Shown piece after piece: positions 7,005-14,989 of a stretch of DNA of 21,709 nt. Position 1 is the stretch's first letter, and each line of letters opens with the position of its first letter. The stretch spans positions 1 through 21,709 of the forward strand of contig JAITQR010000050.1 in the NCBI GenBank assembly GCA_031288815.1, given 5' to 3'. The stretch is from Treponema sp. (GTDB lineage Bacteria > Spirochaetota > Spirochaetia > Treponematales > Breznakiellaceae). Both the position numbers and the translations under genes were made by a program. Below the pieces are notes generated by a model. The model ran no database searches. It was not told where the DNA came from and worked only from the letters and a program-made list of their open reading frames with translations.

Positions 7005-8840
7005 TCAGGGGGCCGGCTGGCTGTAGGAAAGCCTGATATGTTCCGTCTGGGTACGGTGTTTCAGCTTTACCACCAGAAGCCTGTCCTGGGAATAGTAGAT
7101 CCAGCCCGAGGAATCGTAGCTCTCGTAACGGGGATCCGAGCGCCAGTCCATGCCGTGGAGCTGCATCCGGTTAAAAGGCTGGATACCCCAGATCATCAGG
7201 TAGTGGGTCTCCCCGGCGGGGAAATCCACCGAGACATCCAGTGTCCCGTTTTCCCGGACGGCTGATACCGAGGGGGAACTTGTCCAGACCCAGATGCCGT
7301 CGATCTCCGAGGCGGCTGCCCGGGGGTGGTATTCGCCCGGTTGAAGGATCCGGTAGAGCCGGGTTGAATCCAGCCGGTCCCCCTCCTCCGCCGGGACCGT
7401 CCCGTCAAGGGAGAGGCGGGCGGGGACGGTTCCCTCCTGGTCGGCCAGAGCGAGAACCGAGAGGACAAGGCTGCGGCCAATCCCGGCCCAGGCCGCGTTG
7501 CCGGCGGCTTCCGCCCAATCCGCCAGGGCCTTTCCCAGACGCAGATTGAACCCCGTGTCCGCGATCCCGTCACGGAACGCCAGTACCAGCCCCTGGCCGG
7601 AATTCCAGTCTCCGGGCACCCGGGCAAGCTCTTGGGAAACCAGGAGACAGGTCTGATCCGGAAGATCCCCGAAGGGATCTCCCTGGGGCTGGCGCCGTCC
7701 CATAACCGAAAAACCCTCGAACATACCGGGAAACAGTTCGGGGCTCAGGCTGGCGGGATCGATATCCCTTAGCAGCGCCGCCGCGCCGTCCATAAGACCG
7801 GCGGAACCCCGGAGGGCAAGGTATTCAAAGGCGCGATCCTCCCCCAGAATTGCCGGGGATCTTTCATTGATTAGCCCGGAAAGCCGGTTCAGCCGCTCCC
7901 GATCCGCGGTATTTAAGGCGGAATAGGTCCGGGCTATCCCCCCCAGGTAGAGGGAAGATCCGTAACCGCGCCGGTTCCCGTTAAGAAAGGCCGGAGATAC
8001 CAGGGCCTTGGCGTTCCGGTAAGCCCCCCTCCCTAGGGATTCGCCCAGAAAGGCAACCACCAGATCCTCGTCGTTTTGTTCCTGGACAAGCCGGGCCCAG
8101 AGAAAATACTGCCTGTCCCGCCAGGCTCGGATAGCGGCGTCGTAGGACTGCCGGCCCGGGGCCTCTCTAAGGGTATAGTCTTCCGGGTTGAAGACCGGTT
8201 TCGCCGGAACCTCCCGGTAAGAGATGGAATCGCCGTTGTTCTCCAGAAACAAAAGCCCCCCCCGCTCTTTGACGGAACGGCCGAAGGAATAAAGCTGTCC
8301 GTTGGCGATGATGGCCGGCAGACCGTCCTCCGTATCCTGAATGTGGGAGGTTTTAAGAGGCCTGTAGGAAAGAAGGAGGCCTTCAGTATCCGGGGGAAAA
8401 CTCCCCTCTATCCGCAGTTCCGCGTAATCCCCGCTCAGGCTGGTAAAGTTGAGTTCCCCGCCGCCGGAAAATCTGAAAAGCGCCGTGTTGCCGGATATAA
8501 CCAGGTATTCGGGAAGGGCCGAGGTATTGGGAGCCTCTGAGCCGGCGCTTAAGAAGCCCCCCTTGTTCCCGTCTCCGGCAAGACAAAATTCGAGGCCCCC
8601 AAAGAAGACGCTCAACTTCCCGGTAATGGCAAATTCCGCCGAATTCGCCGGGACGCCCTGTTTTTCTGTCTTGTAACGCCCGCTTACCTGCATATCCCCC
8701 ACCTGGCGGGTAAATCCGCCCTGCCGGGTGAATTGAATCATGCCCAAGGCGATAAATGCCACAGTATAAAGGCCTAATAAGCCGATAATACGAGGTAAGA
8801 CGGGTCTTTTCATTAACATGATACTACTTATTTTCGGCAT
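7005..8840 (-). CDS. Membrane-anchored extracytoplasmic protein of unknown function
   Basis: I do not recognise this 611-residue protein. It has one hydrophobic segment near residues 15-37 (RIIGLLGLYTVAFIALGMIQ), preceded by basic residues, and no obvious cleavage site, so it is probably a signal-anchored protein facing the periplasm. The rest is soluble and mixed: a beta-rich region (~40-200) containing an FRFSGGGELNF segment, a helical middle (~230-480), and a beta-rich C-terminal region (~500-611) with FPAGETHYLMIWGIQPFNRMQLHG. The style matches large spirochaete-specific envelope proteins. The first ATG (8838-8840) is weakly supported; an alternative ATG ten codons in (MKRPVLPR) gives a more typical basic N-terminus. 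Neither has a good Shine-Dalgarno sequence. It is divergent from the TPR protein gene with only 46 nt between them, so the two may be co-regulated. Confidence 0.7.
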   Translation of the reverse strand: MPKISSIMLMKRPVLPRIIGLLGLYTVAFIALGMIQFTRQGGFTRQVGDMQVSGRYKTEKQGVPANSAEFAITGKLSVFFGGLEFCLAGDGNKGGFLSAGSEAPNTSALPEYLVISGNTALFRFSGGGELNFTSLSGDYAELRIEGSFPPDTEGLLLSYRPLKTSHIQDTEDGLPAIIANGQLYSFGRSVKERGGLLFLENNGDSISYREVPAKPVFNPEDYTLREAPGRQSYDAAIRAWRDRQYFLWARLVQEQNDEDLVVAFLGESLGRGAYRNAKALVSPAFLNGNRRGYGSSLYLGGIARTYSALNTADRERLNRLSGLINERSPAILGEDRAFEYLALRGSAGLMDGAAALLRDIDPASLSPELFPGMFEGFSVMGRRQPQGDPFGDLPDQTCLLVSQELARVPGDWNSGQGLVLAFRDGIADTGFNLRLGKALADWAEAAGNAAWAGIGRSLVLSVLALADQEGTVPARLSLDGTVPAEEGDRLDSTRLYRILQPGEYHPRAAASEIDGIWVWTSSPSVSAVRENGTLDVSVDFPAGETHYLMIWGIQPFNRMQLHGMDWRSDPRYESYDSSGWIYYSQDRLLVVKLKHRTQTEHIRLSYSQPAP

Positions 8841-8867
8841 AAGGATTCAATCTGTCTCCGTGATTTT

Positions 8868-8873
8868 TATAAT
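8868..8873 (+). promoter_or_regulatory. Perfect -10 box (TATAAT) in the 46-bp divergent gap
   Basis: TATAAT stands 14 nt before the ATG of the TPR gene. The -35 region is poor (ATTCAA at 8845-8850, 17-nt spacing). If used, transcription starts near 8880 and the leader is about 7 nt, too short for a normal ribosome-binding site. The same AT-rich block could provide a minus-strand -10 (TATATT) for the divergent gene. Confidence 0.45.
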
Positions 8874-8886
8874 ATAGGGCGGTTTT

Positions 8887-10335
8887 ATGGGTGTTTACTT
8901 CGGCTCGTTTTTGAGTGTCCCCTTACGGATCTTATCCGGATTCGGATTCCCGAATCTCTCCCGGCCGTTTCGCCGGATTTTACTTTGCGCCCTCCTCACC
9001 GCCTCTAGCTTCAGCGCCGCCGCGGAGTCCGGGCCGGCGGAAACCCGGGCCATCCTTACCCAGGTGGCGGAATTCCTTGCCCAGGAACAATTCGACGAAG
9101 CCCTCGCGCTGTTCGAGCGGATAAACCCCGTCGAGGCCGCCGGCTCCGGCATCAGGATGCTGAAAGCGTCGGTGTTATGTTCCGCCGGGCGGGTCGCCGA
9201 AGGCCGGGCCATAGCGGAAAAGATCCTCACTGAAGAGCCGGACAACACCGACGCCCTGATGCTTCTCTCCACCATCGCCGGGGCCGGGGGAAGGAGCCGG
9301 GACGAGAAGACCGCCCTGGAACGGCTGATAAAGGCGGATCCCGACAACCTGGAAGCCCTGGTGGATCTGGGGAACATCGCCCTCCGGGGAAGCTCCCCCA
9401 AGACGGCGGCTTCCTACTTCGACCGGGCTCTGGCCCTTGAGCCCGGACACCTGGGGGCTCTTATCGGCCGGGCCAATATCTACCGTCAGAACCACGAACC
9501 CAGAGAGGCCGAGGCCCTGCTCAACCGGGCGGTGTCCCTCTACCCCCAGGAACCGGCCCCCCTTACCGAGCGGGCGAAACTCTACCGGGGGGCGGGTTAT
9601 CCTGTCCAGGCCCTGAACGATCTGGATACCGCGGCAAAGCTCGATCCCGGCGACTACTGGATCGCCACGGATCGGGGGACCGTCCTGGTGGATCTGAACC
9701 GCAAGGAAGAGGCCCTGGCGGAATTCGACCGGGCCGTGGCCCTGGACGGCGCTAATTTTCTTGCCTATGTATACGTGGCGGGGATCAAGGACGAGCTGGG
9801 CGATACGGAGGGGGCGGAAAGCGCCTACCTGTCTCTTACCCGGCTGAAGCCGGAGTATTACTTTTCCTGGGAAGGGCTGGGCATCATCCGGATGAAGAAG
9901 GAACAGTGGGCGGAGGCCAGGGACGCCTTCCTGGAGGCTTACCGCCACGCCCCCAACGAGTGGTGTTACGCCCTCCTGGCCTCCCTGTGCTGGATGAAGG
10001 CGGGCAAACCCGCGGATCCCCGGCCGTTTCTGGACCAGGTCCTCCGCAGGGTCCGCCAGAACCCCGGCCAGGATTCCCTGGAATACCTGATGACGCGGCT
10101 CTACCGGGAATTCGCCGGGGACAATGACCTGATCCTCAAAATCGGCAAGGAAAAAAGCGAAACCCGCAAGGCCCGGATGTTTTTCTACCTTGCTTCCTAC
10201 TACGACATCCGGGGGAACAAGACCCTGGCGGATAAATACTACATGGATGTAAAAAACCTGGACATCCCCGGGATTCCCGAATGGCGGATCAACGAGTGGG
10301 CGGTTACAAGCAGGGGCCTGGCGGCCAGCCCGTAG
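8887..10335 (+). CDS. Exported tetratricopeptide-repeat protein
   Basis: The 482-residue protein begins with a long signal sequence: basic RPFRR at 26-30, a hydrophobic core LLCALLTASSF, and a likely cleavage near Ala46 (SAAAES). The mature part is almost entirely TPR helix pairs from about residue 50 to 440, with recurring ALxxxxRAxxLxP-type spacing, for example YFDRALALEPGHLGALIGRANIYRQ and ALAEFDRAVALDGANFLAYVYVA. TPR solenoids bind proteins, so this is probably a periplasmic scaffold or an adaptor for envelope assembly. No lipobox is clear, although a Cys lies within the hydrophobic core (residue 34). The ATG at 8887 has AGGG 7 nt upstream, but the only good -10 box would leave that sequence at or outside the mRNA 5' end, so a downstream start such as TTG at codon 9 is possible. 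It is followed by a promoter-containing gap, so it is probably monocistronic. Confidence 0.85.
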   Translation: MGVYFGSFLSVPLRILSGFGFPNLSRPFRRILLCALLTASSFSAAAESGPAETRAILTQVAEFLAQEQFDEALALFERINPVEAAGSGIRMLKASVLCSAGRVAEGRAIAEKILTEEPDNTDALMLLSTIAGAGGRSRDEKTALERLIKADPDNLEALVDLGNIALRGSSPKTAASYFDRALALEPGHLGALIGRANIYRQNHEPREAEALLNRAVSLYPQEPAPLTERAKLYRGAGYPVQALNDLDTAAKLDPGDYWIATDRGTVLVDLNRKEEALAEFDRAVALDGANFLAYVYVAGIKDELGDTEGAESAYLSLTRLKPEYYFSWEGLGIIRMKKEQWAEARDAFLEAYRHAPNEWCYALLASLCWMKAGKPADPRPFLDQVLRRVRQNPGQDSLEYLMTRLYREFAGDNDLILKIGKEKSETRKARMFFYLASYYDIRGNKTLADKYYMDVKNLDIPGIPEWRINEWAVTSRGLAASP

Positions 10336-10390
10336 CAAAATTTTTAAAGCTGGAAATCCCCGCGGTTTTACATTTATTCGACCCTCGACC

Positions 10391-10420
10391 TTGACAACAG
10401 CTCAAAAATCGCAATATAAT
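10391..10420 (+). promoter_or_regulatory. Consensus sigma-70 promoter of the GHL6/GH42-like gene
   Basis: TTGACA (10391-10396) and TATAAT (10415-10420) both match consensus exactly, with an 18-nt spacer. The predicted start is near 10427, giving a leader of about 147 nt. An AT-rich dyad follows at roughly 10424-10445. A promoter this strong in front of a catabolic gene usually needs a repressor, which makes the palindrome at 10510-10533 relevant. Confidence 0.8.
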
Positions 10421-10509
10421 TTATAAAATTTTGTTTTAAAATTTAACATATAGGATATATGATCTTATGGTTACATAATAAGCCGGGTTATACCGTGGAA
10501 ATAGAGTCA

Positions 10510-10533
10510 GATTCAAAACCGCGGTTTTGAATC
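10510..10533. promoter_or_regulatory. Perfect 24-bp palindrome in the 5' leader (operator or hairpin)
   Basis: The half-site GATTCAAAACCG (10510-10521) is followed directly by its exact reverse complement (10522-10533), with no spacer. It lies between the consensus promoter and the Shine-Dalgarno sequence (GGGAGG, 10562-10567). The symmetry suits a dimeric repressor site acting as a roadblock. An RNA hairpin or a member of the REP-like repeats in this window are alternatives. Confidence 0.6.
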
Positions 10534-10573
10534 GGCCCAACGGTCAATTCAGTTGTTTTCCGGGAGGATATTC

Positions 10574-12718
10574 ATGACAAAGCGCTGGTATCAGGAAAAT
10601 CTGCGGTTTTTGCAAACCGTTTTGCGGGAAATAGACATCATAGATTACGACGCGGCGGACGTGGTCAGCTATATGGCAAAGGTAAAAGCCAATGTGCTGG
10701 TAGTAAATGCCGGCGGGGTCATTGATTTTTTCAAGCATGATCTGGATATGGCGAATCCCAACCGCTTTATGAAGAACGAAATTCTTCCGGATATCTGCCG
10801 GGAAATACACAAGGCGGGGATGCGGGTAATCGTCCGTGTTGATTTCCGGGGGCCGGAGCCGAGGCGCTACAATCTCCATCCCGACTGGTTTTCCCTGGAC
10901 CAGGACGGCAGCCCCAGAATCGGAAGCTATCAGGGGGCGAAGATTTACCGGCCCTGCTATAATTCCCCCTATACCAACGAACACGCCGAATCCTTTATCA
11001 ATTTCCTTATGAGCCATTACGAGATTGACGGGATCTGGGAAAACGCGCTGGGTTTTGACAGCGCCCCCTGTTATTGTAAACGCTGCCGGGATCTTTATTA
11101 CGATGAGACAGGCAAGGAAATTCCCCGGCTTCCGGGAGATGGAAAGGATCTAAGCGCTCTGGATACGCCGGCCTTTGCGGAATATCAGGCCTGGAAAGCG
11201 AGGCGCGCTGATTTCCACATAGAAAAGATACGGAGCGCGGTAAAAAAATACGGGGAAGACAAGGCGTTTTGCGCGGAGATTTTTGACCTTTATCAGGACA
11301 CCTTTTCCCGCAACACCTGCATTACCCACGAGAACGCGAAAAAAAGCTTTGACTTTATCATAAGTTGTGTGTTTCTTAATCGGAACGGATCCGCAAATCC
11401 TCCCCGGGTTTGGGATATCATCAATAATTCCGCGACCACCATCCGCTTTTCCCGGGCGCTGGACCCGAAAAAACAGCCGGTTATTGTAACCGGAGGCAAC
11501 GGGACCCGTTGGCGCTATGTTATGGACCCCGTAGTCGATCACCGGCTCTGGATGTGGCAGATTGCCAGCGTGGGAGGGGGTATCTGGAACTGTTATTTCA
11601 ATGGCCGGCATCCTGGCCGTACCCATGACCGGCGGGCCGCGTATTCCGAGAAGGATGTTTACACCTATCTCGCGGATAATTCAGCTTTGCTTTCCGATAC
11701 GACGCCGGCGGCGGATGTCGCGGTGTATTATTCCAACGCGACCAGGGCCAGGCTTTGCAAGTATGATGAACGGTATGATGATTACGGAACATATATCAGA
11801 GGCATTGAACGGGTGCTTCTGGAAAATCACATCCAATACCAATTCACGCCGGATTCCGAATTTTCCCCGGAAAGGCTCAAGGGGATAAAGGCCCTGCTCC
11901 TCCCCAATACCGCCTATATTTCGGACAGGGATATAGAGATAATCCGGGATTATGTTAAAAACGGCGGCGGCCTTGTGGCGTCCCGAAAAACCTCCCTCTT
12001 TGACGAAAAAGGTTCTCCCCGCCGGGACTTTGGGTTGGCGGATATACTGGGGGTACAATATACGGGTTTGATTATTGATACTGCCGATGATACCTATCAG
12101 TTGGTCAGGGACAAGAATAGTCCCATCCTGAAGGATATAGGCGATACCGACATGATCATCAACGGCGGTTCCACCGTCCTGATCAAGGCGGCTGATAAAA
12201 GCCGCAATATCGCGGCAACTTATATTCCCGTCATCCCCAACCAGCCACCGGAATACGCGTGGATTCCGGATATGAAAACCGAATATCCCACTATTATTTC
12301 CGGAAATTATGGCAAAGGCAGGGTGGTTTACTTTGCCAATGCTATTGAATCCCTGGCATTTACCAATGGACATGATGATTATACTGAAATTTACCGGAAC
12401 GCCGTTGACTACGCTTCGGGCGGGGACTATCTTCTCAGGGCGGAAACCCCCCGGAGCGTCCACGTCAACGTAATAGAAGATCAAAACGATGCCAACCATC
12501 TCGTTGTTGCATTGGTAAATACCACCGGGACTTCTCTGCGGCCCTTGAAAGAAATAGTGCCGGTAAACGCGGCGGTTCAGTTTCCCCTGCGGGGCCGGAC
12601 GATCAAATCCTCCAGAACGCTCTGGGGGGACAGGATAGACATAACCCGGAAAGACGATAACGTGTTGATTTCCGTGGAGGCCCTTCACGAGTTTGCCAGC
12701 GTGGAACTGAGGCTGTAA
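10574..12718 (+). CDS. GHL6/GH42-like putative glycoside hydrolase with a beta-galactosidase trimerisation-like domain
   Basis: The 714-residue cytoplasmic protein has an N-terminal TIM-barrel-like region (~1-380) of the hypothetical glycosyl hydrolase 6 type. Its landmarks are VSYMAKVKANVLVVNAGGVIDFF, HKAGMRVIVRVDFRGPEP, LHPDWFSLDQDG, and EIDGIWENALGF followed by a Cys-rich CYCKRCRDLYY. Residues ~385-600 resemble the GH42 trimerisation/glutamine-amidotransferase-like domain (ERVLLENHIQYQF, KGIKALLLPNTAYISDRDIE, IRDYVKNGGGLVAS). A beta-sandwich tail follows (HVNVIEDQNDANHLVVALVN). The start is ATG at 10574, with GGGAGG 6 nt before it; an ATG 21 nt upstream lacks one. The catalytic residues cannot be assigned by eye, and the substrate is unknown. 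With the neighbouring aldo/keto reductase and Gfo/Idh remnant it fits a plant-glycoside catabolic operon. GC content and codon choice are lower in GC than the flanking genes. Confidence 0.78.
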   Translation: MTKRWYQENLRFLQTVLREIDIIDYDAADVVSYMAKVKANVLVVNAGGVIDFFKHDLDMANPNRFMKNEILPDICREIHKAGMRVIVRVDFRGPEPRRYNLHPDWFSLDQDGSPRIGSYQGAKIYRPCYNSPYTNEHAESFINFLMSHYEIDGIWENALGFDSAPCYCKRCRDLYYDETGKEIPRLPGDGKDLSALDTPAFAEYQAWKARRADFHIEKIRSAVKKYGEDKAFCAEIFDLYQDTFSRNTCITHENAKKSFDFIISCVFLNRNGSANPPRVWDIINNSATTIRFSRALDPKKQPVIVTGGNGTRWRYVMDPVVDHRLWMWQIASVGGGIWNCYFNGRHPGRTHDRRAAYSEKDVYTYLADNSALLSDTTPAADVAVYYSNATRARLCKYDERYDDYGTYIRGIERVLLENHIQYQFTPDSEFSPERLKGIKALLLPNTAYISDRDIEIIRDYVKNGGGLVASRKTSLFDEKGSPRRDFGLADILGVQYTGLIIDTADDTYQLVRDKNSPILKDIGDTDMIINGGSTVLIKAADKSRNIAATYIPVIPNQPPEYAWIPDMKTEYPTIISGNYGKGRVVYFANAIESLAFTNGHDDYTEIYRNAVDYASGGDYLLRAETPRSVHVNVIEDQNDANHLVVALVNTTGTSLRPLKEIVPVNAAVQFPLRGRTIKSSRTLWGDRIDITRKDDNVLISVEALHEFASVELRL

Positions 12719-12782
12719 CGGGAAGGCGGAATTTCCGGTTATGTGGGGGATTATCAGGTTAACCTTTTTAAGGGGGCTATAG

Positions 12783-13652
12783 ATGGAATATACGCAATTT
12801 GGGGAAACGGGGGTGACCGTCAGCCGCCTGGGCTTCGGTGGCGCGGTTGCGGGGTTAAAGAATTATCTTTATTCTTACGACCCTGATGCCGAGGAGTCAA
12901 AAAAGTCGGTTTATAAAGCGTTGGAAACCGCCTTGGAATTGGGAATTACCTATTTTGATACGGCGCCCGGATATGGGGCCGGCAGGTCGGAATCCATGTT
13001 TGGGGAAGTGCTGGGCAAGGTAGATCCCAAAAAAATATTTCTTGCTACCAAGGTTCCTCGTGACGGCGATTACGACGCGATTTTCCAGTCCCTGGAGGCA
13101 AGCCTGAAGCGTCTTCGCCGCGATTACGTCGATCTTATTCAACTCCATGGGAACAGTTATTCCGAGGAAGATACCGCGAAGCTGCTGGGGCCTCATGGCG
13201 CGGTTGAGGCTATGGAAAAGCTCAAGAAAGATGGAGTTGTCAAGTTTATTGGCTTTACCACGGAGGATAATAACCGGGGTCTCTTTGATCTGATGAATTC
13301 CGGCCGTTTTGACGAAGTCCAGATGTGCTATAACTTCTTATTTCAACACGGCTACGAACCGAGCCGTCCCTTCGGCAGCCTCCTTGTGGCGGAAAAAAAC
13401 CAGCTTGGTATTGTTACCATGCGGGCCCCGACTTCCGGCACTTTTCAGCGCTGGATGAAGATGATACGACCGGATGATGATTTCGACTACGGCCCGGCCC
13501 TGGTTCAGTTTGTGCTTTCCAATCCCCTGGTCGATGTGGTTCTCGCCGGAATGCGTAGCGCCGCGCGGGTCCGGCAAAATGTTGAAATCGTCAATAATAC
13601 CGCCGGCCGGGTTAACCTTGACGAGGTACATGGACGGTATGTTAATGAATAG
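12783..13652 (+). CDS. Aldo/keto reductase
   Basis: The 289-residue NAD(P)H-dependent oxidoreductase of the AKR (beta/alpha)8 superfamily reduces carbonyls of sugars or related compounds in the cytoplasm. The catalytic tetrad is complete: Asp59 and Tyr64 in FDTAPGYG, Lys90 in LATKVP, and His122 in LIQLHG. The N-terminus QFGETGVTVSRLGFGG and the C-terminal cofactor region (VVLAGMRSAARVRQNVEI) are typical. It is slightly short compared with the 310-340 residues common in the family. AAGGGGG (12770-12776) precedes the ATG by 6 nt. It begins 64 nt after the GHL6-like gene with no terminator between, so the two are probably one transcript. Sugar or inositol-type aldehydes are likely substrates given the neighbours, but the sequence does not decide. 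Confidence 0.9.
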   Translation: MEYTQFGETGVTVSRLGFGGAVAGLKNYLYSYDPDAEESKKSVYKALETALELGITYFDTAPGYGAGRSESMFGEVLGKVDPKKIFLATKVPRDGDYDAIFQSLEASLKRLRRDYVDLIQLHGNSYSEEDTAKLLGPHGAVEAMEKLKKDGVVKFIGFTTEDNNRGLFDLMNSGRFDEVQMCYNFLFQHGYEPSRPFGSLLVAEKNQLGIVTMRAPTSGTFQRWMKMIRPDDDFDYGPALVQFVLSNPLVDVVLAGMRSAARVRQNVEIVNNTAGRVNLDEVHGRYVNE

Positions 13653-13736
13653 CTTTGGAGGCTGTCCAATCTGATTTCTCTTATGGCTCATAATACTGTA
13701 AAGTATTGAGATTTAAACCATTTTTTGGAGGTAGCG

Positions 13737-13872
13737 ATGAAAAAGCTCCTATTGGCTTGCGGTATGGTACTGCTTGTTGGGTTTGGTCTTTATGCTACCT
13801 ATTCTGATCGTATATTTGCTTTTGCAGGAGCGGATCATTAACGGTCTTGTGGCTTCCGCGGTAAAGGGATAA
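13737..13872 (+). pseudogene. Scar of a sugar ABC transporter operon: signal-peptide-like start joined to a MalG-type permease C-terminus
   Basis: A strong GGAGG (13727-13731) leads to ATG AAA AAG at 13737. That frame reads MKKLLLACGMVLLVGFGLYA, a signal-peptide-like start, and stops after 34 residues (TAA 13839-13841). In the next frame, from about 13774 to the TAA at 13870-13872, the DNA reads LLGLVFMLPILIVYLLLQER followed by IINGLVASAVKG. This is the last membrane helix and the conserved tail of CUT1 (MalG-like) sugar permeases, which typically end xGLTAGAVKG. The next gene starts 2 nt later, as expected after a real permease. The simplest reading is one deletion from the start of a solute-binding-protein gene to the end of the second permease gene. 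The 34-residue peptide could still be made but has no evident function. Confidence 0.65.
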
Positions 13873-13874
13873 AG

Positions 13875-14585
13875 ATGAATATTTTTCCTCGAATGGAAAC
13901 AAGGGATGTTCTCTGGGATGTGTTGGTTTTTGGGCATCTGTTTTGGAACAGGTACTTCGGGGAGACCGGGGACAACCCGCCCCGGGGGGCGCCTTCTACC
14001 TGTAGTTCTGTGCTTGTCCGGGGCAGGCAGTCTGATGGGAAGGAGTATTGTCTTATTGTTGATCCTACTACAAGGCATAGCGCGGAGGAGTATTATTTTG
14101 ATTTGAACCGCCGTACCGGTCTGGGGCCTGAGGCTGTTACCCATTGTTTCTGTACCCATCACCATTTTGATCATTGGCACGGGCTTGCCTATTTTCCCAA
14201 TGCCCGGTGGCTTACCGGAACAGGTAACGCTGTTTTGATTGCCGAAGCGGTTAAACAGGCGGGTGAGAGAGAACCGGGAGATGGTCTTCCCGCGGGTATT
14301 CCCGCGGAACGGATACAGGAAGTCTCCGGCGAATTTTTTCCGGGGGTTTACGCCTTACCCCTGCCGGGGCATACCAAAAATTTGCACGGTGTCGCTTTTA
14401 TATCCGAAGGAAAACGGGTACTTGTGGCCGCTGATTCGGTGATGACAAAAAATCATTTTAAAGACCGCGTAACGGAATTTCAACCGGATACATCAATGTT
14501 GCCCATAGCCGCCGCGACTATCGAAAATATTGCCCGGAGCTTTGATCTGGTGGTACCGGGACACGATAACCTTATTGTTATTTAG
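13875..14585 (+). CDS. Metallo-beta-lactamase-fold hydrolase
   Basis: The 236-residue cytoplasmic protein has the complete metal-site set of the MBL superfamily: HHHFDH (His95, His97, Asp99, His100), His166 in LPGHTKN, Asp187 in VAADSVMT, and a final His230 in VPGHD. This predicts a di-zinc (or iron) hydrolase acting on esters, lactones, thioesters or similar bonds. An extended N-terminus (1-55) precedes the usual first strand (CLIVDPT). It starts 2 nt after the stop of the permease remnant, with GGGAT just upstream, so it was the next gene of a sugar-uptake operon. A lactonase opening an oxidised sugar product would fit the aldo/keto reductase and Gfo/Idh neighbours, but this is inference from context. 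All key residues are intact, unlike the genes on either side. Confidence 0.85.
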   Translation: MNIFPRMETRDVLWDVLVFGHLFWNRYFGETGDNPPRGAPSTCSSVLVRGRQSDGKEYCLIVDPTTRHSAEEYYFDLNRRTGLGPEAVTHCFCTHHHFDHWHGLAYFPNARWLTGTGNAVLIAEAVKQAGEREPGDGLPAGIPAERIQEVSGEFFPGVYALPLPGHTKNLHGVAFISEGKRVLVAADSVMTKNHFKDRVTEFQPDTSMLPIAAATIENIARSFDLVVPGHDNLIVI

Positions 14586-14590
14586 TGTCT

Positions 14591-14617
14591 TGTTCGGAAA
14601 CTTGAGGTTTCCGAACA
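14591..14617. repeat. Palindromic hairpin related to the 33-bp repeats
   Basis: TGTTCGGAAAC (14591-14601) and GTTTCCGAACA (14607-14617) form a perfect 11-bp stem with loop TTGAG. The layout (TGTTC..., short purine-containing loop, ...GAACAGC) matches the repeats at 2667 and 6945 with different stem bases, so it is probably another family member. It sits 6 nt after the MBL-fold gene and has no T-tract. Confidence 0.65.
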
Positions 14618-14643
14618 GCTCTATGTATCCTTAGGAGGAAAAT

Positions 14644-14948
14644 ATGTTAAAACTTGCCTTAGTGGGATGCGGATCGTTTCCTTATAACACCCTGTACCCC
14701 ATGCTGCGGAATCAGCCGGTAAAATTAACGGGGATCTGCGATATTGACCCCAAGGCGGCCGAACGGTTTTCCGCTTTTTACCAAGCGGGAAAAGTCTATA
14801 CCGATTATAAAGAGATGATCCGCGTTGAAAAGCCCGAGGCGGTGATCTGTGTAACAAATATTGACACCCATTATGAAGCTGCACCATTGAGGACTGTATT
14901 CCCACCATGAAGTTTACTGATGAAATCCGCAGGCTGGTTAAAAAATAG
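14644..14948 (+). pseudogene. Gfo/Idh/MocA-family oxidoreductase reduced to its two ends by internal deletion
   Basis: After a good AGGAGG (14632-14637), the ATG at 14644 opens an NAD-binding Rossmann domain: LKLALVGCGSFPYNTLYPML, ICDIDPKAAERF, VYTDYKEMIRVEKPEAVICV, NIDTHYEAA. Homology stops just where relatives continue to the EKP motif with the catalytic lysine. The open frame ends at 14910 after 88 residues. In another frame, 14889-14948 reads EDCIPTMKFTDEIRRLVKK, which looks like a family C-terminus ending in a proper stop. Intact relatives have about 330-390 residues, so roughly 230-280 are missing and the junction is out of frame. The gene belonged to the same sugar-catabolic operon. 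The truncated peptide can hardly be active. Confidence 0.75.
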
Positions 14949-14989
14949 CCTGTTTTATCCCGTCCGGCGACCCGCCCCGGCCGTTTCAG

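Noticed and set aside
9175..10338. Minus-strand open frame opposite the TPR gene
   Set aside because: It is a shadow with Gly/Pro/Val-rich composition; TPR periodicity is clear on the plus strand.
13692..13707. AATACT/AGTATT dyad after the aldo/keto reductase gene as a terminator
   Set aside because: The stem is short and AT-only with no T-run, so termination is unlikely.
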